Below, in pieces: positions 22,703 through 33,600 of a stretch of 64,000 nucleotides of DNA. The first letter of the stretch is position 1, and each line of letters starts with the position of its first letter. The stretch covers positions 124,001 to 188,000 of the forward strand of contig NW_025954985.1 in NCBI RefSeq assembly GCF_022376445.1, given 5' to 3'. This DNA is from Fomitopsis serialis. Its lineage: Eukaryota > Basidiomycota > Agaricomycetes > Polyporales > Fomitopsidaceae. The notes beneath the pieces are model-generated. The model did no database searches. It saw only the letters and a list, made by a program, of their open reading frames with translations, and was not told the DNA's origin. The translations under genes and the position numbers were made by a program.

Positions 22703-23309
22703 ATGCCCGAGCCGGCGTATTTCGTTGATAGGTTCGCAGACTTACCTGCGGCCACCTCGGAAGCAACGCCGCCGCCGCCATCGATATCGGCGTGCACTTC
22801 AAGCGCGCCCGAGTCTGACTTGGACGCCAGCAGCGGCCCCTACGACAATTGCAACTGTAGCGACTTGAAGCCGGGCCCAACCTCCACACCTCGCACCACC
22901 ACGACGCCGGGCCCGACCGTGACTACGTACCGTGGCTTGCCTGTCTCCGATGAGCCTTACCCCGACGCGAGCCGCGCTGAGAGCGGCAGCGGTACTATCT
23001 CGACGGGCGCTGATGTGAGTGTCGGTGCGACCGTCGATGACTTTCTCGATACGGTCCTCGATAGCCCTCAAGTTAGTCAGTTGACAGGATGAGATGCGGG
23101 TGGACAGCCTCTACCGGGTTCTGCACCAGCTAGAGCAGGGGTCCCACTGCCAGTATACTGGTGTGGATGCCGAGGAGAAGACAGATGCCGCAACGTCGAC
23201 GGGCTCGAGTGCCATTGGACCGATAGTGAAAGAGTTAATTGGGATCCTGCGGGACCTCGCTCGGGCTTCACGAAAACTTCGTTCAGTTGCAGGGACGTTG
23301 GCTGATTAA
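22703..23309 (+). CDS. Possible two-exon hypothetical protein
   Basis: A plus frame from ATG 22703 is Pro/Ser/Thr-rich (ATPPPPSISACTSSAP...) and becomes acidic (TVDDFLDTVLDSPQVSQLTG). Just after it an AG (ttgacag, 23087-23093) is followed by a second frame reading DEMRVDSLYRVLHQLEQGS and IGPIVKELIGILRDLARASR, which looks helical, ending at 23309. A donor joining them was not pinned down. No family recognised. Composition could be chance GC-rich coding appearance. Confidence 0.3.
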
Positions 23310-23896
23310 TATGGTAAGCAACACGTCTTACCAAATAGCGGGTATCGGCGAGTTGTATGGCTCCTTGGCTGTCCTCTCGCCTCGTAGCCGTTCAAGTCTC
23401 GTTCGTTCGATGGTTATTGGGTGTATCCACACCCATGGCGTCCGGTGAAAGGAACACGGTAGAAGGTGAGGGTGGCTCCACAGCAGACCTAGGCAATGAA
23501 TGAGGCGTCAGGAGACAGTCGATTTGTGAATGTAGAAGGTAGAAGGACGAGAGCACGGGAAAGTGTACTGGGCATAGTTTGGGTTCGATGAAGGAGGTCG
23601 TGACACCACGTCTAGTACGTCCGACCACGGAGTAGAGCTCGATGCTGGGCGCGGCGACAAAGGGCCATCGTCCTTAGTCAGAAAGGCAATGTTACCCATA
23701 AGACTCTGAGCGCGTTGGCGAAGGGCGACGTGTCTCGTACAGTGTTGGTGACCCCATTCGAAGGCGTTGGGCCGCTCATCACATCACTCCTTATAGTACT
23801 AATCCTGTGAAGAATAGGTGAGAGAGGTGGCTGGCCAGACTTTATAAACGACGCTCGAGCCCGGGGACCACTTTTTGACTCAACGATATTATGATA
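23310..23896. other. No gene recognised
   Basis: Short overlapping frames only; no motif, repeat or RNA signal seen. Confidence 0.4.
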
Positions 23897-24985
23897 GGGA
23901 GTCCTTGAGCGTAGTGTGATCCAGGCGGCTGAACGGCGACCCGAGCAAGATCGCGATGATGTAGTCCACAGTGCTGCGCATTGATGACAACCTCATCATG
24001 GGGGTCTGCCGAGAGCTCGAGCAGCACGCTGTAGATAGTGAAGGATGAGGATAGGAGCACTCAACGTGTGTCTTCGTCGCCAAAGCCGTCCAGCTACTCC
24101 GTAGGTGCTTGCGAAGCTGCATCCTCCTCGTGCCGAGGTGGGAGCACTATGCCTCCATCGTCGCCTCCCCGGTGAACCCGTGCGCAGACAACAGAATATC
24201 TTCCATTCCTTCACGAGACAGCTGATGAGTATCAATAGCTCCTTCCTGATCATGGGGCTCGCACCTTCCTTGATAACCAGGGTAGTGTCTATGACGACAG
24301 CGACCTCCATGCCAAAGTGAATGAGCTCCTCCAGTCTGTGTACCGCTGCCCCCGACGCCGAGCTTGCTAAGATCTGGCGAGCTCGACGCAGTCCCGTAAT
24401 GTCCAGAGGGCGTAGAGGGCGACACTCCGCACCTCCGGCGGGTTGGCCGGGAGCAGGCCAATCAACCTATCTTGCGTGCCTCAGTCTACGCCGTACGACT
24501 TGATCTCGCCGTTAGCATCTCACATTTGCGTGGTACATAGCGCCGACCATTGCCACAGCAAGTTGTCGTTGTCGTTAAGATGGTCACGCGTCAAACAAGT
24601 GCGCGCGCCAGGACACGCTCTGTCTGTGGGGGTAGTCACGAGCTATCGCGGGGAGGATCATGAACGGGCACATAGCCTTGTGCTTCGAGGGATGTGGCTG
24701 CTCGTCCTGTACAGCAAGGATGTGCACGAATTACTTGTGGCCCTGGTTGTTGTAGAGCTCGACTTGGCATGATGGATCCACAGCGGCGATGCGTGCCTAG
24801 ATGCAACCGACGCGGGTGGCAAGTCGGCCGATACAACCTGAAGGGGACGAGATAAGCTACAAGTATGGTACTAGTAAGATGCCAATGGTGAGGACGATGT
24901 GCTTTTGTAGTCCATGGTCCCAAGCCAACGAATTGCGAGAGAATGATGAGCATACAGAGACGATGAGGCTGTGCGAGTAAGAGCT
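23897..24985 (-). pseudogene. Raptor (KOG1) fragment, broken
   Basis: Across all three minus frames the order of Raptor's conserved middle region (the raptor-specific block and following HEAT-like repeats) is followed: LLLAQPHRL (about 24970), FVGLGPW (24930), LTIGI...PYL (about 24890), ARIAAVDPSCQVEL (24800), HILAVQDEQPHPSKHKAM (about 24730), IKSYGVD (24500), PPEVRSVALYALWTLRDCVE (24430), EELIHFGMEVAVV (24310), GASPMIRKELLILISCLVKE (24260), YSVLLELSADPHDEVVINAQ (about 24030) and DYIIAILLGSPFSRL (23970). Stops and at least five frame changes interrupt it, and the caspase-like N-terminus and WD40 C-terminus are absent from the window. Raptor is the scaffold of TORC1 and is normally a single essential gene, so this should be a surplus, dead piece. 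Identification is from remembered family motifs and the collinear order. Confidence 0.85.
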
Positions 24986-26340
24986 ACAGCATGATAGGTA
25001 TGTAACTGACCTAGTGGTTTGCAGGGGACGAGGCGGTGCGTCACGTCACGTGATTGCCATTGCCCGTCTGATGGGTGCTCGCGAGAGCGAGAGGGAACTG
25101 CGCTGGCATCGGACGCCGTAAGCTGGTCGCTGAAGAACATACTGTGAATGTAAGTGTACGGCTGCTCGACGGGATCGGGAGAAGCACCGGGCCCGTGCTG
25201 TAATCCCGGGCCTGCGCGTGGTCCGACAGAGGTTGCTTCAGCTTCAGTAGAGGAGGTCCCAGGAGTCGGAAAACTGCCTTGAACAGGAGTCAACGGCCAA
25301 GTATCATGACGCCCGCAACGGATGCGTGTGTCGCGGGCAATGTCTGAGGCGTGCAATAATACCTCTTCATGGCCCGTTTCGCTATCGCTAATAGGAAGCT
25401 CCGGAACAGGAAAGCGATCAGTACTACCTATGGCTGCGAAGGCCCAGTTAAGCTCCCTCGATGGCGTCCGCCGATCCTTCGAGTCTCCCGTCAACCCGTC
25501 AATTGCATTATCACGTCGCCTGTTAGGCAGAGGATCGCAAGCATGAGAAACGTCGATTTTGAATTCGCAGTGGAGGACTAGGGATGCACTCACCTACTCA
25601 CACGGAACGAATTGCTGCAGCGACATCGCCCCCCGGGTCTGTGCTTTAGAAGGAGCGTCACTGCGACGGGTACGCCGCGCGTCGAGCGCGGGATCTACCA
25701 CATCGAATTCAAGGCCGGATAGGTGTGTGGGTGGGTAAGACGAGATGAGCGTATAGACTCGGAGGCTGGACGACCTGGACTTGCGGTGCAGGCCTTTCCC
25801 TCATATGTCAGCAACCCGAGACGAGAGTCGTGTCATTGGTCGTACCCCGGAGGTGCTGCCAGTGCACGAGCGCGACGTAACGCCAGTAGACATGAGGAAG
25901 AGGAGGAGGCAGTTATTCGGAGCAGGTCTAGAGGATGTCCACCGGTAGGGGACGACTTTTGCGCAGCTCCAGTTGTCAAGCTCCCATACTGTCGTTAGTA
26001 GGCACATCCCTCAAGGCCTGCCGCGGAGGAGATCACTCCTCCTCGACAGATCGATCGGTGCTGAGATTGAATATTGATATTGAGTACTGAGTGACAGCAA
26101 CGTGAGATCGAAACCGACATTCATAGGTGTTCCTCCGAGTCATTGCAAAGATCAAATGCGCGTAGAGCATGCATGATGGTTTTCAGCGAGTAGTACCATA
26201 AGTTGACCATAGATCAAGGGTCCACGATAGATACATACAGGAGAGAGTGAAGGTACAGTAACATGGCACGATGCAGCCACAAAATTTCGTCGGGCGGACG
26301 CCGGCAATTGGACACGGGCTCGCCCAGAAATCCAGACTCA
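24986..26340. other. No gene supported
   Basis: A minus frame of 240 codons (24871-25593) overlaps the Raptor remnant and has no motif. Its upstream part may be a chance frame. GAGGAG-rich stretches at about 25890-25910 are microsatellite-like. Confidence 0.4.
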
Positions 26341-27045
26341 ACTACGATCCCTGCCCGGTGCGGCGTAAACAGTTGTATACGGAAGCAAGGATATCGATCA
26401 GAATCCAGATCCATCCCGCCACCATGGATAGGCAGCGATTGAAAAGCGAGACGTGTATCGGCTTGCCTATATCCTGGAACACCGCATGCAGCGCAGTTCC
26501 TGCGACGACGTTGAACGTGCGTTCGAGGTTCTTGAAGTGCTCTATCGTTGCAGCTTGGCGGTGTTGTACGTCGGCCTTGCAGTCCCCAAGGCATTGTATG
26601 ACGGACCAGAAATCTCCACGGTCTTCCAGGGCGATCAGATAACAACTATGGGTTGGGACAGTAGCCTTCCAACGCATCGTCATTTGTTGCTGTGAAGTGT
26701 ATCAATGAATATCGCAGACGTCATTACATCAAGTGGCTTACCTCGTATATAACGAAGTGAACCAGTGCAGTAATGAGGGTCTTGTAGTACACCTGCCGCC
26801 CAGTTTCATGGTTCAGCACATTCAATATGATGGCATCTACGCCTGTGGTGAGGGACGTAGTGGACGCATGATCGAAAGAGGTACTCACACATCCCCGGGT
26901 CCGGGAGCTGAACAACAAGCATCGTGCCTTCTTGCTCGGGGCCAGTGAACATGCCAGGCCGGCTCGCGGCTAAGCAGTTCGTCAACTTCACGCAGAGCAG
27001 GACATTGTACTGTCTAAACATACGCCACTCACATCAGCAAATGTC
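26341..27045 (-). CDS. Possible multi-exon gene, family unknown
   Basis: The minus strand reads protein-like between good splice signals: VLLCVKLTNCLAASRPGMF (about 26990), GVDAIILNVLNHETGRQVYY and KTLITALVHFVIYE (26840-26755, followed by the donor gtaagcc), then after an acag acceptor QQMTMRWKATVPTHS and HFKNLERTFNVVAGTALHAV, ending WIWILIDILASVYNCLRR at 26342. Hydrophobic helices are present. I could not fix starts or a family, and two of the exon joins are guesses. It could be a remnant. Confidence 0.3.
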
Positions 27046-27192
27046 GTAGTTAAGCTGATGGAAGGGCGACTCACAACATGCGTCCATCGGACTGTCTTAC
27101 ACAGAGTGGCTGCGACCAAGACGGCATTGCACTGATGAGCTCCAATGTATGGCTGCCCGTGAGCGAAACGAATGCGGATGCGGCCGATACGA

Positions 27193-27219
27193 GAGGAGGA
27201 GGAGGAGGAGGAGGAGGAG
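27193..27219. repeat. GAG microsatellite
   Basis: Nine GAG/GGA triplets in a row. They create a false poly-Glu frame on the + strand. Confidence 0.9.
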
Positions 27220-28150
27220 AGGGGGGATCGAGGGTTGGGGCAAGCATCGCCTAGAGACAAAGGGAACCAAGAAATGAACCTACTGTTACATACCGCGAAT
27301 GCATTGTGTCATCATCACACGTTGCTATCGATCTGCGTGCGTAGCGCCCGCTCCGCTCGAGCTAGCGACGTTGGAACTCGAGCCGCCACATTCGCAAGAG
27401 CTCCGTCGGGCGGACAGCGAGAAGCAAAAGTTCGCAGTCGACGAGGCGTCAAAGATCTCCTTGATCGCTTGCTAGATACGCGATGTGTCAGGAAGAGCCG
27501 CGTACTAGGCCGCGAAGCAAGCTCTTGGACGACGTGCTTCACCGGGTTTGCAGCGTTCAGATCGCAAAGTGACCATCTCGCATCCCAGAGGTGTTCATGC
27601 ATGAGGGGGATCCCCTGTCAATTGCGCATCAGTCCCTTGATTCACTTCGTCACCTCATATCGTAGCCCTGCGCTTTATAGCCTCGTTTCGGGAATCGTCT
27701 CCAACCTTGCTATGTGGAAGTGGTCAGTCAATACGCATCGTCGCCTCATGCGCGCCGACAGAATTCTCAGACACTTTGTGAGAGATAGAACGAGAACAAA
27801 CGAACCATCGCGTCACTGGCAAGGCGGCAGAGCACCAGCTACCAGGTAGTGCGCACGAGCAAATGGACGAGCAAACGTGAAGGGGCCGGATGTGCGGGTA
27901 AGCAGGCAGGTGGGTAGAATAGCGGGAAGCCCGAATGGGCGCACCGATAGGTGGGTGTGCAATGCGTTGGTACGGGCGCATGGGAAGGCTCAACGAAGTT
28001 GTCTGCAAGTTACAAGCACTTGCTTGTCCTTATCGCACCGAAGAGAATAAAATTCTGGGTGGAGCTTATCACGAAGAACAGAGCTCGAACGTCATAGCAA
28101 GCTGGGATCACTAACTTGAACGAGACAGCACCAGAAACATGTACGTGGGT
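27220..28150. other. No gene supported
   Basis: A minus frame at 27315-27602 (EHLWDARWSLCDLNAANPVK near its start) is the only protein-like stretch. No family or splice context was found. Confidence 0.35.
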
Positions 28151-28755
28151 GCCCATACATACCTAGTCTGTCCAACTACTCGCCCACGACCGAAGGGGAG
28201 GATTCAGGATCTGATTCTGGGAAACATACCGAACGAAGAGGCGGATTGACCAGTTGCCTGAAATCTGAGACCCAATCAGAGACCCCATACGAACAGCATG
28301 CATTCAACATGAAGTCTTACGCGGTACGGCACCCGCACGATGTAGACTTCCCTTGCGCCCGCGAGGTCGGAAGAGTACCTCTGCAAGTGCTCAGTTAAAT
28401 CTCGGGCTTGCATTGTGTGTCGACTGACCAATGAACGTGAACGACGTGCCGATCGACCTCTGCCAATTTCCGCAGTCAGGCATATCTATGAATGACCTCT
28501 GGGAGTGTCATCTATATTGAACGGCTACTCACAGACTATGGATTCCAGCCGCACGTTGAAGATCGCGTAGTGGTCATGGGCGCAGAGAGCTGAAGTGTTG
28601 ACGGCATTTGCCGCGCGATAGCGAGGTGTTGCGACGGACTCAGGATGGCCCGGGACGGTCCGGGGACCGGGGTACTGGTGATTGTTGTCCATATTAGTCT
28701 CCGTTGCTGTCCACAATGGCGGACGGAACGCCCTAGAAGTGCTTGAATAGGACAT
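28151..28755 (-). CDS. Possible multi-exon hypothetical gene
   Basis: Starts at ATG 28755 (MSYSSTSRAFRPPLW). Exon 1 runs to about 28541 and ends LESIV at a consensus donor gtgagtag. A second exon after attcatag (about 28485) reads YMPDCGNWQRSIGTSFTFIG to another donor gtcagtcg. A third after cttgcag reads VYIVRVPYRVRLHVECMLF in one frame. The phase into exon 3 is not settled. No family recognised. It would be divergently oriented to the SUN gene, sharing about 165 bases of upstream DNA that contain TATAAATA (28841-28848). Confidence 0.35.
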
Positions 28756-28920
28756 GCCACGGCTCGCCGCCGTATTGTAACCGTGCACTGATGCTTCCGC
28801 TCGTTCTTATCCTCTTCGTTGGTCCCACCGGCGCAGCCATCTATAAATACAGATGCTCTGCCAGTGTAAGCGTGTAAGCTCAGTCCATCTACGTCGGAAC
28901 ATCGCCAGTAGGCTTCACAC

Positions 28921-30490
28921 ATGGAACAGACAACAGGCCACATCCGCGATCGCTTCCGGAAGCGGACACCCTCGTACGAGAAGCTCCACGGTGGCTCTGA
29001 TGATCAATCGGTGGGCATCCCTTGTGTTGTGTAACGCAAGTGTGAACTGACTCAGTGCTTCATACAGGCAGGCCCTTCCCTACGCGGCTACAGTGTCTTC
29101 GACGATTTTCGCGGTAATCCCCCGAGCGTTTGCCCCAGTATGCATCGCACTACGGACGTAAGCAGCTCAACATTATAACTTCATGTTGACGACTTTGAAC
29201 TGAAGGGCTGCCTCTCCAGGTGCACCTGACTCCGACAACTTCGCCAGGGCTCTAGCTGCGCCACCGCGAGAGGATGTTGGCGCGCCATACGAAGGTCTGT
29301 CATTCACCCAGACGGGGAGTCAAGCTGGTGGCTTGCCGCCGTATGCGCACAACCAAGGTCGCGGTCGTCCTCCCTCTGCTCCCGCCCTCGCCGTTGTCGG
29401 CATTGAACGGCGTGATCACGTTCTCATACATAACAACTCTTCTTCGCCTCCGATCTCAAACACGGTCAGTGTGGATGAAACTTCCCGTGGTGGTCACGAA
29501 GATGTTGGGACTGGTGTTGCCCCTCCTTCGAGCTCGTCGAACGTGCCTGACCGCGCGCCCTTGCTTGCTGCCGATGCAATGCTCGCAGGTCCTCACCTCT
29601 TTTTCAAGTTCTTCTTGGACACGATCGTCGCTGCTTCCTTCATTGTTAGGCAGTGCATCATTGTGATGCTCGGCGGCGCCGCTTCCATTCTTCTGGTCGG
29701 GGTCTTGATGCAAGTCTTCTGTCACTACGAGGTACATATTCCGGAACGCGCTCACCAATTCCTACCCCCCACGCTTTGTATGCAAGCAGCGCAGGCGGAC
29801 CCCGCGACTGCGGTGACCCTGGAGCGCATAGCGAGGGAGATAGACATGCGACTTCTCCGTGCTTCGCAGGACGACCTTGGGCTTCGGGACTTCGCCAGTT
29901 ACGCTGCTGGCGCAAGACCTATCAACGAGCTAACGTCCCTTACTTACGACACTCGAGGAATTGCCGAAATACTATTTGCTTCCACTTTCGCGTCCGGAGA
30001 GAGGAGGCCTTCGCCCTCCACGGTCCTGAAGCGCAACCTGCTACCAGGGAGCTGCTGGCCCATGGTCGGGTCATCCGGGTATATCGGGATCAGGCTCTCG
30101 GACCCCGTCCGCATCAGGAATGTCACGATTGACCACTTACCCTCTTCACTCGACCGCGAATCTCGTACGGCGCCGCGGTCCGTCCTTGTATGGGCCATTC
30201 TGCCTGTCTCTGCATCGGTGAAGACCAACGCCGCGACTCAGGTCAAGCGTACGTTCCCGATCCCATCCGCGATACCCACCGGCTTTGAGGCCGTTCCTAT
30301 CGCTGAACTGGAATACGATGTCTTGAAGCCACAGCACATTCAGACCTTCCCGGTCGACGACGCCGTGCACTCGCTCAAGATCGAGGAGGTAGTTTTTCAA
30401 GTCTTGACCAACTGGGGTTCGCCCGATTCGACCTGTTTGTATCGAGTGCGGGTTCATGGCGAATCCGACGGAAAGGAGGAGAACGCATGA
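28921..30490 (+). CDS. SUN-domain nuclear envelope protein
   Basis: Three exons, 28921-29010, 29072-29157 and 29248-30490, with canonical GT-AG introns of 61 and 90 bases and matching phases, give 472 residues (start MEQTTGHIRDRFRKRTPSYE). Residues about 155-210 hold a strong hydrophobic region (FFKFFLDTIVAASFIVRQ, VMLGGAASILLVGVLMQVF), one or two membrane passes. The C-terminal half is a SUN domain: DFASYAAGARPI, then LLPGSCWPMVGSSGYIGIRL, VRIRNVTIDHLPSS, RSVLVWAI, and the closing block VVFQVLTNWGSPDSTCLYRV then RVHGE. In SUN proteins this domain lies between the nuclear membranes and binds KASH proteins, linking chromatin or telomeres to the cytoskeleton and spindle pole. The frame is intact. 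It is shorter than Sad1/UNC84-like proteins that have a long coiled coil. Confidence 0.93.
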
Positions 30491-30651
30491 GGAGGTTGAG
30501 TGCCTGGGTCTAAATGAGGATCGAACAGCGGACATTGCCTTCAACGGATTGTACAGAGCGTAGCACAAAATGCACTGTGAATGAATCGACATCGCAATCA
30601 TTGTAGAGGTGTTTTATTCTATGAGTACAAGTACGAAACAACAAATCCACG
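30491..30651. other. Intergenic gap between convergent genes
   Basis: Only about 160 bases separate the stop of the SUN gene from the stop of the transposase gene, so their 3' ends face each other. No clear terminator motif was seen. Confidence 0.5.
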
Positions 30652-33600
30652 TCACCACTGACATAGGCGCGAGTGAGCTTCCTCATCCATAGATGTTAAG
30701 TTGAATCGTACCTTGTCCAATGGTAGGATATGCACACACCGATCCCCGGGCCCAGGCAAGACTCGATTGATCGTTGCTGCATGACACACGATGTCGCGGA
30801 CCGTCAAAGCGAGCAACTTGGGCATGAATGCTGAGTAGAAGAGACGCCCTCCGGCCATGGGAAAGTCCCTGTAAGGGTCAAATTCACGATGATGTGGGTC
30901 TAGGGACCGATACTCCTCGACGATGATCCACGTTCTCCATTCTCTTGGTCCGGTCGTAGTCTCTGTGCCTACAGCTTCCTGTGCGAGTATCTCCCGGATG
31001 CGTCCGGCTCTCCACTCCGTATCACCGCCTATTCTGAATACTACTATGCTGTCGTTCCGGGACGTTGCATGTGGCCTGTATCGAGCACCCAGATATTCCA
31101 CGGACTTCAGAGAGATCGCACGACGGCTTGCTTGGCCCACACGTGTGTGCAATGCCTCAATAACATCCTGCGTAAGAGCGTGCGGCCGAGTCTTTTTGTC
31201 GGCGTCCTCGTCTTCCCCACTGTCCAGAGTCGCATCGGTCTTCGAGTCGAAAGAGAGCACGTCGTTAAGGGTCCCTCTGGTGTCGGACTCGAAAGTCTTC
31301 AAGTAGGTTGGTATAATCTTATGCAGTGCCTGAGGAAGCGTCAGACGGGAGAATAGCGCCCGCAGGTTCTGTCGAGTACAGAAACGATTGAGGAGAGTGA
31401 CAGAAAGATCCTCTACGGAGAGTGTTGAGCAACGACATTACATCAAGTCTCTCGATGTTGAGCTTACCTATCCGGCTATTTGTCTTGATCCTCTGCATGA
31501 TAAAATTGGCACGCTCAAAGACAAAACACCAGATAGCATGCGCAGGCCCCAGCGTCTTGAGGACCATAGGAAGGTGACCGAGGCACATGTGCTGATAGGG
31601 ACTGATGGTCGTCCCCGGAAACAGCTCCAGCAGCTTCGTTAGGTAGCGATGCATAGCCGTCTGCATCTCCCACAGACTCTGCTCAGTCACCGACCTCGCT
31701 GTTGCTAGTTTGACGGCAGTGACTAGATCCATAAAGTTTCGGAAGAGTGCATACTCTCTCCTGCCGCTCGGAAGGGTCCCCCAAGCCCAACCCAAGGTGA
31801 CGACAAGGTTGATGGTACAGAACGTCCGCCACTCGTCCGCTGAGAGGGTCCCTGAACCTGGAGCACCTGCTTTTGACGGTGCCCGTGAGACTTCAGACGG
31901 CAATGTTATGTCCTGCATCTCTGCCCAGATGAGACGCAGAGTGTGTTGACCCAAAACCCTGGTCCGCGATCTCCGGCTCGTAGCTAGTCGCCCGTCTTCG
32001 TCCGTTATACCTCTTCTATGACGCTTCAAAATCGTGAGTCTTACAGACGCGGGCGCGACGGGATTTTGAACTTACATCTTGCTGCAGCCTCGAGAGTGCG
32101 TCACGTTTGCTCATCTTCTCGGCCTCACGCCGTGTACAACCCAGCTTGGACATGCAGAGCGCAGTCACGGATGCGACACGGAGAGCCTTGAGTTTAGTTT
32201 TTGATCCATGTTCGAATATATCTTCAGCGATGATGAGCTCAGTTTCGCTGACAGGTAAGTTCGCCGAGGGAGCTGTTGGTTTAGCAGCATTGGACGTATT
32301 CTTTTCTTGAAGCTATGGGCATACGTCAGCTTGTGACCATGCTAGGCGTGGAAGAGGATACAGACGTATAAATTGAGCCTGTACAATAACTGTTCTCTCT
32401 TCATAGCCTGGTAGCCAGAAGGCTGACCACCCAATCTCTTGGCGCACAACTCGGCGAGTACAGAGGCGCGTAACGTTCGCAAATGAGACTTTGAACCATA
32501 GTCTAGGATGGCCATCGCATAGTCAACTTCCCATTGCGTAGGCTGGCCAGTCTTCCGGGAGAGGGATACGAGAGTTTCGTCGGTATCGCTCGGCTCGGAC
32601 ACCCCCTGTGCGTTTCTCTGCGGCGGTTATCGTCAGCGTTGACTTCCCTGCAATTCAGAAGCAGAGCATACGTAGTTATCGAGCTTTGAGCGTAGCTCGT
32701 GGAGTCGAAGCTTGTCATATTGTGCCTCACTGCCGCCTAAAGCATGGACACACGCTTTGATTAAAACGGGTAGATTGTGGGTCGGTAGAGGAGTCGTGTT
32801 CTTGATGCGTAGGGCAGCGAGAATCTCCTGCAGCTGAAAATCGTTGAGAGGAGTCCAGGATGACACGGGGGCACTCTTGGCTTTATCTTGTGGAGCACCT
32901 TCATTCTGGTCCGCCGGCCACCCTGCTTCCGTCCTCTGTCGATGTTCGGTCGGTCGTAGTCATACATGAAGGAACGGATGTACTAACGAGTTTAAGCAGA
33001 CGACTGCGCAGCTTTCCGATCCGACCAGAGTATGCAAGTTTGAGTTCCTTGCACACGATCCTGGCTACCTCCTTCGGCAAACGTTGAATGTCGCGATCGG
33101 TCCCCGTCTTAACCATGATATGGGCCTCGCGCACTTGATCATCTGTGGGCGCATTCTTCGCCGGATCATTGGAGCGACCCTCTAATCCGTCCTTGAATCT
33201 AGAGTCCATACCCCACACGTTGCTGCAATGACGGTGGAACAGACCGAGCAAGAGGGCATGCATGGGATCGATGGCGGTGAACTTGACAGGATCCCAGTAC
33301 GGTAGTCGCATGAGCTCCGACCAGCGGATACCGTGCTCACGGAAGAGCTCAGCCCGTTCATCCGGATCATCGCTTCGCCTCCAACGCTCTGCAGCCGCTC
33401 TCTGCTCAGCGCCTCTTCGAAGCGGCCAGTGCCACCATTCTAGATCGTTGATGTCGTCCAGTTTTAGGAAACAGTGGGAGCAGAATAAAGTGGAGCCATG
33501 TCCAGAGAACCCCGCCATCTGTCTAGCCGCAAGTAGATCCGAGACGAGGGGACATAGCATGCATCGAGCAGTTCTGGCTGACTTGTGAAGGGATGTCCGA

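Noticed and set aside
24871..25593. A 240-codon minus frame
   Set aside because: It overlaps the Raptor fragment in the wrong frame and shows no domain or splice pattern.
26342..27045. A basidiomycete multi-pass membrane protein (DUF6533/6534 type)
   Set aside because: Hydrophobic stretches suggested it, but the characteristic motifs are not there; left as unknown.
27172..27849. A 225-codon plus frame with a poly-Glu start
   Set aside because: The poly-Glu run is the GAG microsatellite and the rest is Arg/Ser-rich without motif; better sense is on the minus strand nearby.
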